Below, piece by piece: positions 36,266 to 46,416 of a stretch of 64,000 bases of DNA. The notes beneath the pieces were generated by a model. The model saw only the letters and a list, made by a program, of their open reading frames with translations. It had not been told where the DNA came from and searched no databases. This DNA is from Alteromonas sp. M12 (lineage in GTDB: Bacteria; Pseudomonadota; Gammaproteobacteria; Enterobacterales; Alteromonadaceae). Location: the NCBI RefSeq assembly GCF_037478005.1, contig NZ_CP144164.1:868001-932000 (forward strand). The letters run 5' to 3'. The stretch's first letter is position 1. Each line of letters starts with the position of its first letter. The translations under genes were made by a program, and so were the position numbers.

Positions 36266-36619
36266 ATGGACAAAATTATTATACAAGGCTTGGAAGTCAA
36301 GTCACTAATCGGTGTTTACGATTGGGAAAGAGAGGCAAAACAAGCGCTGTTGATTGATATCGAACTGAGTTTAGATCTTAGTGCCGCTGCAAAGTCGGAT
36401 GATGTTAAAAACACTATTGATTATGCCGCTTTAGCATTAGCTGTTGAAGAAATCGCCAATAACAGTGAATTCCAGTTGTTAGAAGCGTTAGCTGAGCATG
36501 TGATTCATCATACTTTGAGTTATCGCGGTGTTGAAAGTGCTAGAGTGTCGGTGACTAAACCTAATATATTGCCAAATGCTAAAGCAGTGACAGTACAACT
36601 TTATCGGGAACACGCATAA
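36266..36619 (+). CDS. folB: Dihydroneopterin aldolase FolB
   Basis: This 117-residue folate-pathway enzyme converts dihydroneopterin to hydroxymethyl-dihydropterin. Motifs are G-L-E-V-K-S-L-I-G-V-Y-D-W-E-R, T-I-D-Y-A-A-L, L-L-E-A-L-A-E and S-V-T-K-P-N-I-L-P-N-A. Its product is the substrate of FolK, encoded four bases downstream. Confidence 0.95.
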   Translation: MDKIIIQGLEVKSLIGVYDWEREAKQALLIDIELSLDLSAAAKSDDVKNTIDYAALALAVEEIANNSEFQLLEALAEHVIHHTLSYRGVESARVSVTKPNILPNAKAVTVQLYREHA

Positions 36620-36622
36620 GTA

Positions 36623-37126
36623 ATGTTACATCAAATTTATATTAGCATTGGCAGCAATGTTGAGCGGGATAAGTATACACGTGCCGGATTAAATGGTTTA
36701 TTTGCTGAGTTTGGTGAACTAACCCTATCTAATGTGTATGAGAGCGAAGCTGTTGGTTTTAGTGGGTCACACTTTTATAATATGGTGGTTGGCGCTAAAA
36801 CGTGCAAATCAGTACAGCAAGTATGCGAAATCCTTAAATCCATAGAAAATGATAATGGTCGAGTGCGTGGTGAAAAGAAATTCGCGCCTAGAACACTGGA
36901 TCTGGATTTGCTGTTGTTTGACGATGTGGTAACCGAAGATGGCGTTGTATTGCCGCGCCACGAAATTGATTACAATGCCTTTGTACTAATACCGTTAAGT
37001 GAAATAGCTGGAGATGTCATTCATCCAGTACACCAAATAAGTATTGCCGCAATGTTGGCTAACTATGACCAAAGCCAACAAAAATTATGGACGATTGAAT
37101 TTAACTGGAGCCCCGCGACATTATGA
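36623..37126 (+). CDS. folK: HPPK (6-hydroxymethyl-7,8-dihydropterin pyrophosphokinase)
   Basis: This 167-residue enzyme pyrophosphorylates hydroxymethyl-dihydropterin. It shows I-S-I-G-S-N-V-E-R at the start, Y-E-S-E-A-V-G-F, the catalytic segment [11 protein letters not shown] and L-P-R-H-E-I-D near the end. It follows folB and overlaps uppP by ATGA, so the three genes are one transcription unit. Confidence 0.95.
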   Translation: MLHQIYISIGSNVERDKYTRAGLNGLFAEFGELTLSNVYESEAVGFSGSHFYNMVVGAKTCKSVQQVCEILKSIENDNGRVRGEKKFAPRTLDLDLLLFDDVVTEDGVVLPRHEIDYNAFVLIPLSEIAGDVIHPVHQISIAAMLANYDQSQQKLWTIEFNWSPATL

Positions 37127-37923
37127 CTTTGTTCGAAATTATAATATTAGCCATCATTCAGGGCATTACCGAATTCCTACCTATCTCAAGTTCTGCACAT
37201 TTAATTCTTCCATCTGAATTACTCGGTTGGCAAAATCAAGGCTTGGCCTTCGACGTGGCAGTCCATGTGGGCAGCTTACTTGCCGTTATGATTTATTTTC
37301 GAGCGGACATTGCACGGATGTTGGTAGCTTGGGTGCAATCGGGTTTTAGTAAGCAGCAGACCGATGATAGTAAATTAGCATGGTGGGTTATTTTGGCGAC
37401 AATTCCAGCTGTGGTTATTGGTTTCTTGGCTAAAGATTTTATTGAAGAATATGCCCGCTCAGCATTGGTTATTGCCTGCACAACCATAGTCTTTGGTTTG
37501 GTACTTTGGTATGCCGACGTCACTGGCAAACTAACTAAAAACATTTATCAACTAACATGGAAAAATGCACTTTTTATCGGTTTAGCGCAAGCGATTGCGT
37601 TAATTCCTGGTACATCCCGTTCAGGTATTACAATGACCGCTGGGTTAATGTTGGGAATGAATCGAGAAAGCGCTGCGCGTTTTTCTTTTTTACTATCGAT
37701 ACCGGTTATCCTCGGGGCTGGGTTGTTAGCAACTTTAGACCTATTACAAGCAGATACTTCGGTTGACTGGGAAGCATTATTTTACGGTATTGGTCTGTCT
37801 TTCATTAGCGCTTATGCTTGTATCTTTTTGTTCCTTTCTTGGATATCAAAAATTGGTATGTTGCCGTTTGTCATATATCGATTAGTGCTTGGCGTAATTT
37901 TGTTAGGCTTTGTTTTTTGGTAA
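37123..37923 (+). CDS. uppP: Undecaprenyl-diphosphatase UppP (BacA)
   Basis: This 266-residue polytopic membrane enzyme recycles undecaprenyl diphosphate for cell-wall synthesis and gives bacitracin resistance when abundant. Motifs are [15 protein letters not shown] at the N-terminus, [12 protein letters not shown] and [11 protein letters not shown]. The start overlaps the folK stop. A link with folate genes is positional, not functional. Confidence 0.96.
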   Translation: MTLFEIIILAIIQGITEFLPISSSAHLILPSELLGWQNQGLAFDVAVHVGSLLAVMIYFRADIARMLVAWVQSGFSKQQTDDSKLAWWVILATIPAVVIGFLAKDFIEEYARSALVIACTTIVFGLVLWYADVTGKLTKNIYQLTWKNALFIGLAQAIALIPGTSRSGITMTAGLMLGMNRESAARFSFLLSIPVILGAGLLATLDLLQADTSVDWEALFYGIGLSFISAYACIFLFLSWISKIGMLPFVIYRLVLGVILLGFVFW

Positions 37924-37981
37924 ACCTAGTTGTTCGGTTTATCCGTTTATTGTTAAAACGTAATTAATGAGGAGCTAGATT

Positions 37982-38353
37982 GTGTCTGAAACTATTTTTA
38001 CAAAAATAATTAACCGTGAAATACCTGCAGAGATTATTTTCGAAAATGATCAGGTACTTGCCTTCAAAGATATTAATCCACAAGCTCCTGTGCATTTTCT
38101 TGTTATTCCTAAGAAGGCAATAGCCACTATCAATGACATTCAAGCTGAAGATGCAGAGATTGTTGGTCAACTCTACTTAGCTGCTGCTCACATAGCTAAA
38201 GAGCAAGGTTTTGCTGAAAGTGGTTATCGCGCTGTGATGAATTGTAATACAGATGGTGGGCAGACAGTTTACCATATTCACTTGCACGTTTTAGCTGGAA
38301 AACCTATGGGGTGGCCGCCTTATCAAGATACCTTAAAGCAGCAATTACCTTAA
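37982..38353 (+). CDS. hinT: HIT-family purine nucleoside phosphoramidase (HinT-like)
   Basis: This 123-residue histidine-triad protein hydrolyses AMP-linked phosphoramidates. The start is F-T-K-I-I-N-R-E-I-P-A-E-I, and the triad is H-I-H-L-H-V-L-A-G near residue 100. The start is GTG with GAGGAG seven bases upstream. Its stop codon overlaps the stop of the convergent GGDEF-EAL gene. Confidence 0.92.
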   Translation: MSETIFTKIINREIPAEIIFENDQVLAFKDINPQAPVHFLVIPKKAIATINDIQAEDAEIVGQLYLAAAHIAKEQGFAESGYRAVMNCNTDGGQTVYHIHLHVLAGKPMGWPPYQDTLKQQLP

Positions 38354-40236
38354 TCGATTAGCGGTAAAGCGCGTCCTTTTAAATATTGCTTGAGCATTGA
38401 TGTTTCCAAGGGTTTAGCGAAATAAAACCCTTGGAGATGATTTACACCTGCTTTTCTGAGGATCTCTGCTTGTTGCAAACTCTCAACCCCCTCAGCTACT
38501 ACATCGTAACCAAACGCTTTCGCAATTTGCAGTACTGCATTCACAATTGGCATACCATTGGTGTCTAAACTGGCAACAAAAGCTTGGTCAATTTTAACCT
38601 TATCAGCGGATAGTTCTTGGATGACAGAAAGTGAAGAATATTCAGTCCCGAAGTCATCAATCGATACTTTGATTCCTCGGTTTTGAAGGCAAGCTATTTT
38701 GTCTAGTAAGGTTTCTTTGTCTGCAGCAAATACAGACTCAGTAATTTCAATGTGCAGAAACTTGGCGGGTAAGCCAGATTCAGATAACGCGTTATCTACA
38801 ATCTCAATAAAATCATTGTCTTGTAATTGAATCACGCTGACATTTACAGCCACCGACAAGGCTTTTTGAGTTTGCCACGATTTAGCTTCTTTGCAGGCTT
38901 CACATAACACCCAAGCGCCAATTTTTCTGATTTGACCATATTGTTCAGCAATGGATATAAACTCATATGGCGGAATGTTTTCGTTTACCAGTTGCCACCG
39001 TAGCAGCGCCTCAAACGCAACAGGTTGGAATGTTTCGCTGTCGACAATGGGTTGAAATACCAGTCTGAGTTGTTGGTTCTCAATTGCTTCACTCAATGCA
39101 TCTTTGAGGCGTTGTTCGCGGGCCAGCTGTTTACCAAGGTGCGCAGAAAATACTCCCGCGGTAGAGGGAAATGCTTTTTTCTGATAATACATTGCAGTAT
39201 CGGCTAACTGGATAAGTACTTGTTCATTAGTCGCATGCTCTGGATACATGGCAATACCGATAGTGGCACTAATTGATAAGCGATTTTTAGAGAAAATATA
39301 AGGTGCCGAAATATGTTTTATCAGGTTATTCGCGATAACGATAGCTTCACTTTGATTGGTATTTTCTAATGCAATTAAAAACTCATCTCCTCCCCAACGA
39401 CATATAAGTTGATGGTTTTTGTAGTTTTCTTTTAGACGGTCTGATGTCTGTTTAAGTACCATGTCGCCAGTTTCATGGCCAATAGTATCGTTGATTTTTT
39501 TGAAGCCATCCAAATCAATAAACAATAATGCCATCGGCTTTTCAGCTTTGATGCTACTTTTCAAATCTGCACGCAAGTGATTCAAAAAAGCACTGCGGTT
39601 AAACAGTCCAGTTAGTGGGTCAATGTTCGACAGCTCGTAAATCTGATGTGTCCGAGCTGTGACTTCGGCTTCCATATGTTCAACTAAGGTTGCATTGTCA
39701 TTTTTCAATCGTATTGCGAGGGTTGTGAAATCCGCAGACTTATTCGCTGTAAGCAGCATTATAAAACCAAACGACAAGCCTAATATCCCCAAAATATATT
39801 CGTGAAATTGCGGTTCAAGTAGCAATGCAATGGAAAAAGGAATTAACAAAATAGCACTGTATAACATCGCTGTAGCTTTGCTACCGGCTAGCACAGTACT
39901 GGCTCCTCCAGCCATTGCTGAGACAATAATTATATTAAAGGCAAGCTCAATAGTATCTATATAGGGGAATAGTATGAGGCAGTAAACACACCACATGGTT
40001 GCAGTCGCTATAGTACCAACCGAAAATCGAAGAATTGATCGTTTGCCATCCATTTCTGTGGTTTTGTTTTTTTTAAGCCAAAAGAATGTGTCAGCTAATC
40101 GAATTAGCAACAATCCAACCATCGAAACCCACCAATAGATTTTAAAGGTTTGGATTTCTGCATTGGTAAAACCGAAGACGAGAAGAGAAGATGCAACAAG
40201 ACTAATAACAATGCCCGCATAACCATTGCTGTACAA
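38350..40236 (-). CDS. Membrane GGDEF-EAL cyclic-di-GMP protein
   Basis: This protein of at least 628 residues starts with about six transmembrane segments (roughly 5-170), then a short helical linker, a GGDEF domain with intact R-W-G-G-D-E-F, and an EAL domain with intact F-E-A-L-L-R-W and D-D-F-G-T-E-Y-S-S-L. The I-site R-x-x-D before GGDEF is absent. Both activities could be present. The TTG start at 40236 is doubtful: the frame stays open upstream and encodes a plausible K-S-K-H-H-Q-D-A-A-E-I-L-Y, which resembles the start of relatives. The gene may therefore begin at a rare codon such as ATT at 40290, which has GAGG seven bases upstream. Confidence 0.9.
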   Translation of the reverse strand: MYSNGYAGIVISLVASSLLVFGFTNAEIQTFKIYWWVSMVGLLLIRLADTFFWLKKNKTTEMDGKRSILRFSVGTIATATMWCVYCLILFPYIDTIELAFNIIIVSAMAGGASTVLAGSKATAMLYSAILLIPFSIALLLEPQFHEYILGILGLSFGFIMLLTANKSADFTTLAIRLKNDNATLVEHMEAEVTARTHQIYELSNIDPLTGLFNRSAFLNHLRADLKSSIKAEKPMALLFIDLDGFKKINDTIGHETGDMVLKQTSDRLKENYKNHQLICRWGGDEFLIALENTNQSEAIVIANNLIKHISAPYIFSKNRLSISATIGIAMYPEHATNEQVLIQLADTAMYYQKKAFPSTAGVFSAHLGKQLAREQRLKDALSEAIENQQLRLVFQPIVDSETFQPVAFEALLRWQLVNENIPPYEFISIAEQYGQIRKIGAWVLCEACKEAKSWQTQKALSVAVNVSVIQLQDNDFIEIVDNALSESGLPAKFLHIEITESVFAADKETLLDKIACLQNRGIKVSIDDFGTEYSSLSVIQELSADKVKIDQAFVASLDTNGMPIVNAVLQIAKAFGYDVVAEGVESLQQAEILRKAGVNHLQGFYFAKPLETSMLKQYLKGRALPLID

Positions 40237-40465
40237 TATCTCAGCAGCATCCTGATGATGTTTTGATTTAAGTGCTAAGTGAGATTTAATCGTTTTGCCT
40301 CACAATTTGCAATAACGTTAAAGATTGTTGTGATTTATAATATTAGTTAATTAAATGCGATTCGCTAATTAACCTTAAGCGCGTAATTTAACTGCAAGAA
40401 ACTCATTTAATCACGCTTTGTAGATATTGTGAACACCTACAAAGCGTTGTTGACTCAATTTTAGA

Positions 40466-42151
40466 CTAAAGTTTAAGAACTTCTTTACCTTGTTTGAAAA
40501 TGACGTCCACTGGAATATTCGCATCGGTCAATTTTTGCAAATCTTGGGCAAGGACTTCTTTAATGATTCCTTTTTCAGCTACCAATTGGCCAACACCTTG
40601 ATAATCTCCATCACCTTGCAAGGTTAAGATAACTTCCGACAGCGCAGCTATAGCATCGCCCATCTTTTCCATATTGACTTGATAGAGACCATTTTCGTCT
40701 CGGCTAAAGGCGCCTTTTTCTTGGAAAAAATTAAATCGAATCATGTTCGCTTTTCCATGAGCACTTGATGCACCGAATCGCACAGAACGGAAAATACCAG
40801 CCATAAAGGTGACGTAATAATCTTCAAGTTGGCCCTCGGTTATTGCACCTTTCTTAAGAAGTTGCTCAACCATATATAGACCTAGAATATCGGCTTTGCC
40901 TTCTTCTAAAGCTGAAGCATGCTCTTTCAACGCTCCGCGAACGGTTCCTTCACCATCAAGGGTGTTTTTAATACCGAGTCCGTGGGCAACTTCGTGGAAC
41001 ATAGTGTTGGCAAAGAACGCATTAAAGGTAATGTGCTTACGTTGTTCTGGTGTAATCAATAGTTCAGATATTGGCATTAGTATGTGATCAAACTTTGCGC
41101 GCATGGCATTTTTGAGCTGTAGCCTACGTGTACCATTTTTAAGTTGCACTTCTTCATCATTAGGCAAATTAATTGCTATGGTTTTACTGCCAGCATTTGA
41201 ATGTCCGGCATAGTAGATCACGTCATAAGCATTGAGATCTGCATTGCTGCCAGGCATTTCCGCTTTGTATTCATCTGCAACCGGAAGGCCTTTTTGAAGC
41301 TCAGGTAGATACGCCGCATATTTAGCTAAACGTTCGCTCCAACTGAGATCTTTTAATAAAACATAGGCTTCAAAGGCAGCTCGGTAGCCAAATAGTTGAT
41401 CTTCATAGGTTTCGATTGGTCCAATAACTAGTTCTATTGGATTATCTTTCATTTGCATCCATGCAAAATCAGATGGCTGATAATTGTCGGTGACCAAAGC
41501 GTCGGCACGAATTTTTAAATAATTTGCAAAGGTTTGATTGTCAGCTAATTCTGATGCTTGAATTAATAGATCAGCGGCCGCTTCTAATTCATCAGCAAAA
41601 TAATCTGCATAAGGTATTTCTATCAATTTACCATTTTGATCCCGGGAAACCATAGAATACAGATTGTCTTTTTGTTTTATATCACTTGCTAAATACTCTT
41701 CTTTACTCATATCTTCAGGGTAAAATTGAGCTCCTAAAGGTTTCTCCTCGGTTTGAGTTAGAAATGGTTTATCACCGTTTAATCTGTCCCAAGGCCCATA
41801 GTTGATGTCAGCAAATGCCCGCACTTTAGGGTCAGTCAACGAATCCAAAAACTCTTGCTTAGGTTGACCAAATGCCTGCATCCAAAACAGCTCGTCCATA
41901 ATTTTGGACGCATCGATTAACAACGACAACATTTGCTTCTGATTATCACTGTAAGCTGATAAATCTGCTGATAGTGCCACTGGGTAATAAATATCTAAGC
42001 GTTCCTCAGCTCCGGCAAGCAATTCAACTTTTTCAGTTTTAGCCGGCGTTTGTTGCTGAGATTTGGTGATTTCTTGCTGATTTGATGAATCTGAACAGGC
42101 GGCCATAAAAACCGCGGAAATAGTTAATACGAGAAGTTTTTTTCTAATCAT
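40466..42151 (-). CDS. Peptidase M49 (dipeptidyl-peptidase III)-like lipoprotein
   Basis: This 561-residue predicted lipoprotein (lipobox M-A-A-C, Cys19) matches the dipeptidyl-peptidase 3 family. It contains N-P-I-E-L-V-I-G-P-I-E-T-Y-E-D, the second zinc-ligand motif E-E-G-K-A-D-I-L-G-L and the zinc helix F-H-E-V-A-H-G. Classical M49 enzymes have H-E-x-x-G-H; here the motif reads H-E-V-A-H, a plain HExxH. It probably hydrolyses peptides in the periplasm or outside the cell. It is monocistronic and divergent from the HDOD gene with a 270-bp gap in which I see no clear element. Confidence 0.83.
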   Translation of the reverse strand: MIRKKLLVLTISAVFMAACSDSSNQQEITKSQQQTPAKTEKVELLAGAEERLDIYYPVALSADLSAYSDNQKQMLSLLIDASKIMDELFWMQAFGQPKQEFLDSLTDPKVRAFADINYGPWDRLNGDKPFLTQTEEKPLGAQFYPEDMSKEEYLASDIKQKDNLYSMVSRDQNGKLIEIPYADYFADELEAAADLLIQASELADNQTFANYLKIRADALVTDNYQPSDFAWMQMKDNPIELVIGPIETYEDQLFGYRAAFEAYVLLKDLSWSERLAKYAAYLPELQKGLPVADEYKAEMPGSNADLNAYDVIYYAGHSNAGSKTIAINLPNDEEVQLKNGTRRLQLKNAMRAKFDHILMPISELLITPEQRKHITFNAFFANTMFHEVAHGLGIKNTLDGEGTVRGALKEHASALEEGKADILGLYMVEQLLKKGAITEGQLEDYYVTFMAGIFRSVRFGASSAHGKANMIRFNFFQEKGAFSRDENGLYQVNMEKMGDAIAALSEVILTLQGDGDYQGVGQLVAEKGIIKEVLAQDLQKLTDANIPVDVIFKQGKEVLKL

Positions 42152-42423
42152 TGCTCATCCTAATTTGTATTTTTTATTGAATGCATAAATAATTGAATTG
42201 CAAATTTAAATTGGTATGCGTAGCTTATAAGCTCTGTACATAATCAATTGCAGTATAAATTAGCTTTCGCTGCTTATTAAAAGCAATATAGGTTATAAGC
42301 CTTATAGTATCTTTAATTTTACCAATACAATAGAGATGAAGATACTTAACAGACTAATTATTGATACGACTGCCGTCATTTTAAATGTCGAGTAGGTTTC
42401 CGCTCAATTATATAGGAAGAAAT

Positions 42424-43257
42424 ATGTCCACAGAGAACGCGTTGCTAACCATTCTTGTTGAAAAAATTAAAAATGATACGATTGTTCTGCCAACACTTCC
42501 CGCCATCGCCTTGAAAGTTAGGCGCGCTGCAGATGACCCGAAAATTAATCTTAATTCCATGGGGGATATTATTGCTCAGGATCCCTCGTTAAGTGCTCGA
42601 ATTATCAAAATTTCCAATAGCGCTTATTTAGGCAGAACAATTAAAGTGACTTCAGTTTCTCAAGCCGTAACGCGCATTGGACTTAGTCAAATCAAAAACA
42701 TTTCAACTGCTTTAGCAATGGAACAACTATTTGTTTCTAAAAATGAATTGGTGAAAAGCTACATTGCGCAGATGTGGGACCAAACTATCGAAAGTCTGTC
42801 TTATGCAGTGGCTGCTTTACAGTTTTATTCAAAAAGTAAAAAACGTCATTTAAGCTTAGACACACTGACATTGGCATCGTTAATTCACAATATTGGTGTA
42901 TTGCCGATTTTGACCGAAGCAGAACGTCATGAAGAAGTGTTTGCGAATCCTAAATTTTTAGATGCTGCGATTATCAAATTGTCTGGACACATAGGTGGTA
43001 AAATCATGCGTCAATGGGATTTTGATGAGCAGTTTGTCAAGATTGCAGAAAAGTGGCGAGATATGAGCTACCAAGAAGAAGAGGCCAGTTTCATTGATTT
43101 TGTTAGACTTGGAGCTGCGTTAAGTGGTGTGTTCGATAGCCAAAAAGATGCGGTTTTAAAAATATGTTTAGACAAGAAAATTATTGAAGATGTGAGCTTG
43201 TTGGAAAGTCCAGAGTTTATCGAGGCCCGTACCAGCGCAAAAGCCGTTTTTGCTTGA
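42424..43257 (+). CDS. HDOD domain signalling protein
   Basis: This 277-residue cytoplasmic protein consists of one HDOD domain (about residues 15-230). Motifs are L-P-T-L-P-A-I-A-L-K-V, I-I-A-Q-D-P-S-L-S-A-R-I-I-K-I-S-N-S-A-Y, and S-V-S-Q-A-V-T-R-I-G. The family is related to HD phosphohydrolases but usually lacks catalysis and acts in regulation. The ATG at 42424 is chosen because AGGAAGA precedes it; a start 39 bp upstream has no ribosome-binding site. It stands alone before a long convergent hairpin. Confidence 0.88.
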   Translation: MSTENALLTILVEKIKNDTIVLPTLPAIALKVRRAADDPKINLNSMGDIIAQDPSLSARIIKISNSAYLGRTIKVTSVSQAVTRIGLSQIKNISTALAMEQLFVSKNELVKSYIAQMWDQTIESLSYAVAALQFYSKSKKRHLSLDTLTLASLIHNIGVLPILTEAERHEEVFANPKFLDAAIIKLSGHIGGKIMRQWDFDEQFVKIAEKWRDMSYQEEEASFIDFVRLGAALSGVFDSQKDAVLKICLDKKIIEDVSLLESPEFIEARTSAKAVFA

Positions 43258-43285
43258 TAATTAAATAACTTAAACGTTATAAATT

Positions 43286-43320
43286 TAATGCTGTATTAAG
43301 GAGTCCTTAATACAGCATTA
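43286..43320. terminator. Long hairpin terminator between HDOD gene and rdgC
   Basis: A perfect 16-bp stem (TAATGCTGTATTAAGG and its complement) with a 3-nt loop lies between convergent genes. The flanks are AT-rich (TTTAAAT) rather than a clean T-run, but the location suits bidirectional termination. Confidence 0.7.
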
Positions 43321-43351
43321 TTTAAATCAATGACTAAAGATTCAGAACAGA

Positions 43352-44251
43352 CTACTCTTGATCCAAAGCGAAGGTTTTAACTAACCATTGTGAAAAACGC
43401 ACTATTTCACCAGACATCAATGTAAAGTCGGCATCTAACCGCGCTAATTTGTCTTCTTTGGCAATATCATCGTTTTGTTCTTTTACCACATCGGTAAATT
43501 TAAGACGCTTAACTGATAAATCTTCTTCAAGCATAGCTGTTAGGCACTCATCCCACTCAATAGCCAGTTTGTGGACAAATTTACCGGCTTTGATATGGTG
43601 CAGAATTTCATCATCCATCAATTCTTGATTTTTGACCCGTACGATGCTGTCTTCTTCCCCTTGCCCGCGGAATTCTGCTTCTTCGAGCAATACCACGTCA
43701 CTAGGTGCAGAAGAGTCTTGTATCCAGCTTGTTAGCTCGCCTTGAATACTTTTACGGGACAAAGGCACTACCGGCAAAGTCGTCATAGCTTTGCGGATCA
43801 TTGCTAAAAAGACTTCTGCTTTGCCATCGGCTGAGGCGTCTACTACAACCAAATTGTCTTTGGTTGAGATGAAGCCGTGGGTAAAACTGTTTTTGGTAAA
43901 CGCTTGTGGCAATAGCCGACGAATTATTTCTTCTTTTAAATCTTGTTTGGCTTTTTTACCTACGGCAGAGCCTGTTTCAGTTTCTATTTGTGCAACTTTT
44001 TCGGCAAGTTCAGCATTCACTACAACGGCAGGTAAGATCCGTTCTTGCTTTTTAAGGGTGATCCAAATTCGCCCTTGGGCGCTGTGAAGTAAGCTACTGC
44101 CAGACTCGAAAGGAGAGGAGAAGCCCATGGTGGATAATTCTTGGCTATTACACGGACGAAACTTAAACTCCGCCAATTTTTGTTCTATATCATCTTCTTG
44201 CCAGTCTAATGTTTGCGTAATGGCAAAGAGTTTTAGATTTTTAAACCACAT
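43352..44251 (-). CDS. rdgC: Recombination-associated protein RdgC
   Basis: This 299-residue nucleoid-associated protein binds DNA as a ring-shaped dimer and restrains RecA. Motifs are M-W-F-K-N-L-K-L-F at the start, P-C-x-S-Q-E-L-S-T-M-G-F-S-x-P, and L-A-I-E-W-D-E-C-L-T-A-M-L near the end. The length matches E. coli (303). It stands alone; no LexA-like site is visible in the upstream gap. Confidence 0.96.
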   Translation of the reverse strand: MWFKNLKLFAITQTLDWQEDDIEQKLAEFKFRPCNSQELSTMGFSSPFESGSSLLHSAQGRIWITLKKQERILPAVVVNAELAEKVAQIETETGSAVGKKAKQDLKEEIIRRLLPQAFTKNSFTHGFISTKDNLVVVDASADGKAEVFLAMIRKAMTTLPVVPLSRKSIQGELTSWIQDSSAPSDVVLLEEAEFRGQGEEDSIVRVKNQELMDDEILHHIKAGKFVHKLAIEWDECLTAMLEEDLSVKRLKFTDVVKEQNDDIAKEDKLARLDADFTLMSGEIVRFSQWLVKTFALDQE

Positions 44252-44454
44252 ATTCTCTACTTAATCAGGATTTTTTAATTGGTATTCAAGCCCAGCACTA
44301 AGTGTGCCTCTGACCATTAGTTGAATACAATGAAGGGCGCGAAGACTATCATGTTTATAGCTAACGCGTCTCGTATAATAATGGAATATCTCAATGGGTT
44401 TTAATCACTTTTTAGCCCATTATTCAGTTTAATTGCAGGCGTTTATAGACAACA

Positions 44455-46182
44455 TTATGCGTGCAATGGGAATCTAATCTCATATTTCAAGCCTTCCCCT
44501 TCAACGCTGCTAGCTCTAATTTTGCCATCTAACGCTTGAGTGACTAAGTTATACATAATGTGAGTGCCTAAACCACTGCCACCTTTACCGCGCTTGGTGG
44601 TAAAGAACGCATCAAAGTGCCGATCTAAATTTGCTTCAGACAAGCCTTTGCCATCGTCCGCATATTCCACTACTACTTCATCGTCTTGTTGATAAACATT
44701 AATGGTTATTTTGCCATTCTCTTTTTCATCCAAACCATGAATTAACGAATTCATTATCATATTGGTAAAAATTTGCGCGATGGCCCCAGGGGCACATTTA
44801 ACCACTAAGTTTTCAGGGCAATGAACACTGATTGAATGGGATGTTTTTTTGAAGTTTGGTGCTAATGACTGAATCACTTCATGGATATAGAGTTTAAGAT
44901 CAACGTCACGAACCGCTTCACTAGTTTGGTCTACAGCCACTTGCTTAAAACTAGAGATGAGTTCTGAGGCGCGATTTAGGTTGCCCAATAGCAGTTCAGT
45001 GGTTTGATTAGCCTCCGATAAAAAGTTGCTCATTGTCTTGCCGGTTAAGGTTTTGTCTTCGTAAGCATTTTGCAAATTGTTAATGCGTTCTTGCAGAAAG
45101 CTTGCAGCTGTGACACCAACACCTATTGGTGTATTAACATCATGTGCAATCCCCGCGACTAATCCGCCAAGTGAAGCCATACGTTCAGATTCTATCAACT
45201 GATCTTTGGCTATTTTAACGGTCTCCATTGATTCGGCTAATTCAGTATTTCGCTTTCGCAATTCGTCTTCAATGTATTGACGATTTTCGTTTTCTTGTCG
45301 TAATTCTCGTTGGTTGACAATTAGTTCGTCTTTTTGCTGTTCCAAATCCAACATAATTTTACTTAAAGATGCCGTTTTTTTAGCAACTTCTTGTTCAAGC
45401 ATTATGTTTTGGTCGTCTAATCTGCGGTTCGCATCCGTGAGTTCGTTTCGAGTGGCTCTGAGTTTTTGTTTGTAGTCGATTAAATCGTCTATTAACTCGT
45501 TATAGGAGACTTGTAACACCTTTAACTCATTATCGTCTTCTATGTGCAAATGCAGCTTAGAAGACTCTGGCCGGTTTACATCAAACTCGCTTATTTGTTG
45601 GGTTAACTCTTCAAGGGGATCGGTAAGCATTTGCCGAAAGGCATTCAAAAATAGGAAGACTAAAAATGCGGTTTTAATGATGGCGTTTCCAATTAAGAAA
45701 AATACCCCAACTTCAATACGCCCAAAAATAATATTCGCACTTGAATACAATGTGACATCACCTACATGCGAGGTTCGTCCAGAAAATTCAAAGATAAGTG
45801 GAAACGAATAACCAAAGGTTCCACCAGGATGGTCTCGCATGATACCTGAAGTAATCATTTCTTCGGGTAACGAAGAGGTGCGTCCTTTGTTGGCAATATA
45901 TTCACCGTTTTCATCACGAATTTGCACCCCTTCAATAATAGGTAATGCCATTAATCCGTTTGAAATGTCGACAGCTTGTTCATTGTTAAGCTCCCAAATA
46001 GCGCGGGTTAAGCTAACGCTAAAGGTGTTTTTGAGTGTTTGTAACTCGCTTTGAATATGATTTTTGGCATTTAAATATTCAGTAAGGATTTGTCCAACAG
46101 TGACGATTAACGTCAGTATGAAGTAAACGGACAACACACGGGTCAACAACTTTTTAGACAAACTAGTTTTGACTTTAGCCAT
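44455..46182 (-). CDS. Orphan membrane sensor histidine kinase
   Basis: This 575-residue kinase has transmembrane segments near residues 15-33 and 160-182 that flank a periplasmic sensor domain. A HAMP-like region and a long coiled coil (about 225-340, rich in E/Q/L/N) follow. The HisKA-like segment is A-S-L-G-G-L-V-A-G-I-A-H-D-V-N-T-P-I-G. The HATPase domain has N-M-I-M-N-S-L-I-H-G (N-box), Y-A-D-D-G-K-G-L and G-K-G-G-S-G-L-G-T-H. This H-D-V-N-T-P type occurs in kinases with a separate regulator. It is divergent from phoB, but phoB has its own kinase phoR, so no partner is evident here. Confidence 0.88.
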   Translation of the reverse strand: MAKVKTSLSKKLLTRVLSVYFILTLIVTVGQILTEYLNAKNHIQSELQTLKNTFSVSLTRAIWELNNEQAVDISNGLMALPIIEGVQIRDENGEYIANKGRTSSLPEEMITSGIMRDHPGGTFGYSFPLIFEFSGRTSHVGDVTLYSSANIIFGRIEVGVFFLIGNAIIKTAFLVFLFLNAFRQMLTDPLEELTQQISEFDVNRPESSKLHLHIEDDNELKVLQVSYNELIDDLIDYKQKLRATRNELTDANRRLDDQNIMLEQEVAKKTASLSKIMLDLEQQKDELIVNQRELRQENENRQYIEDELRKRNTELAESMETVKIAKDQLIESERMASLGGLVAGIAHDVNTPIGVGVTAASFLQERINNLQNAYEDKTLTGKTMSNFLSEANQTTELLLGNLNRASELISSFKQVAVDQTSEAVRDVDLKLYIHEVIQSLAPNFKKTSHSISVHCPENLVVKCAPGAIAQIFTNMIMNSLIHGLDEKENGKITINVYQQDDEVVVEYADDGKGLSEANLDRHFDAFFTTKRGKGGSGLGTHIMYNLVTQALDGKIRASSVEGEGLKYEIRFPLHA

Positions 46183-46416
46183 TCACGAACCTTAAGAAAC
46201 CTAATAATTAGAACGTTTTAAGAAAATAAAGAATATGCGGAAAACGTTCAATTAACAAGAAGCACGGAGTAATTGTTTACCTTTCTAAGCAGTTTTTAAA
46301 TTAAAAATTCGTTTTACACTTGTGCACCGAATGTTTGCAGTTAAATTAGACCGATAATTAAGATAAAACCCGCTTCTTTTGCTTAACATGACTGAAATTT
46401 GACATTTATATGATAA

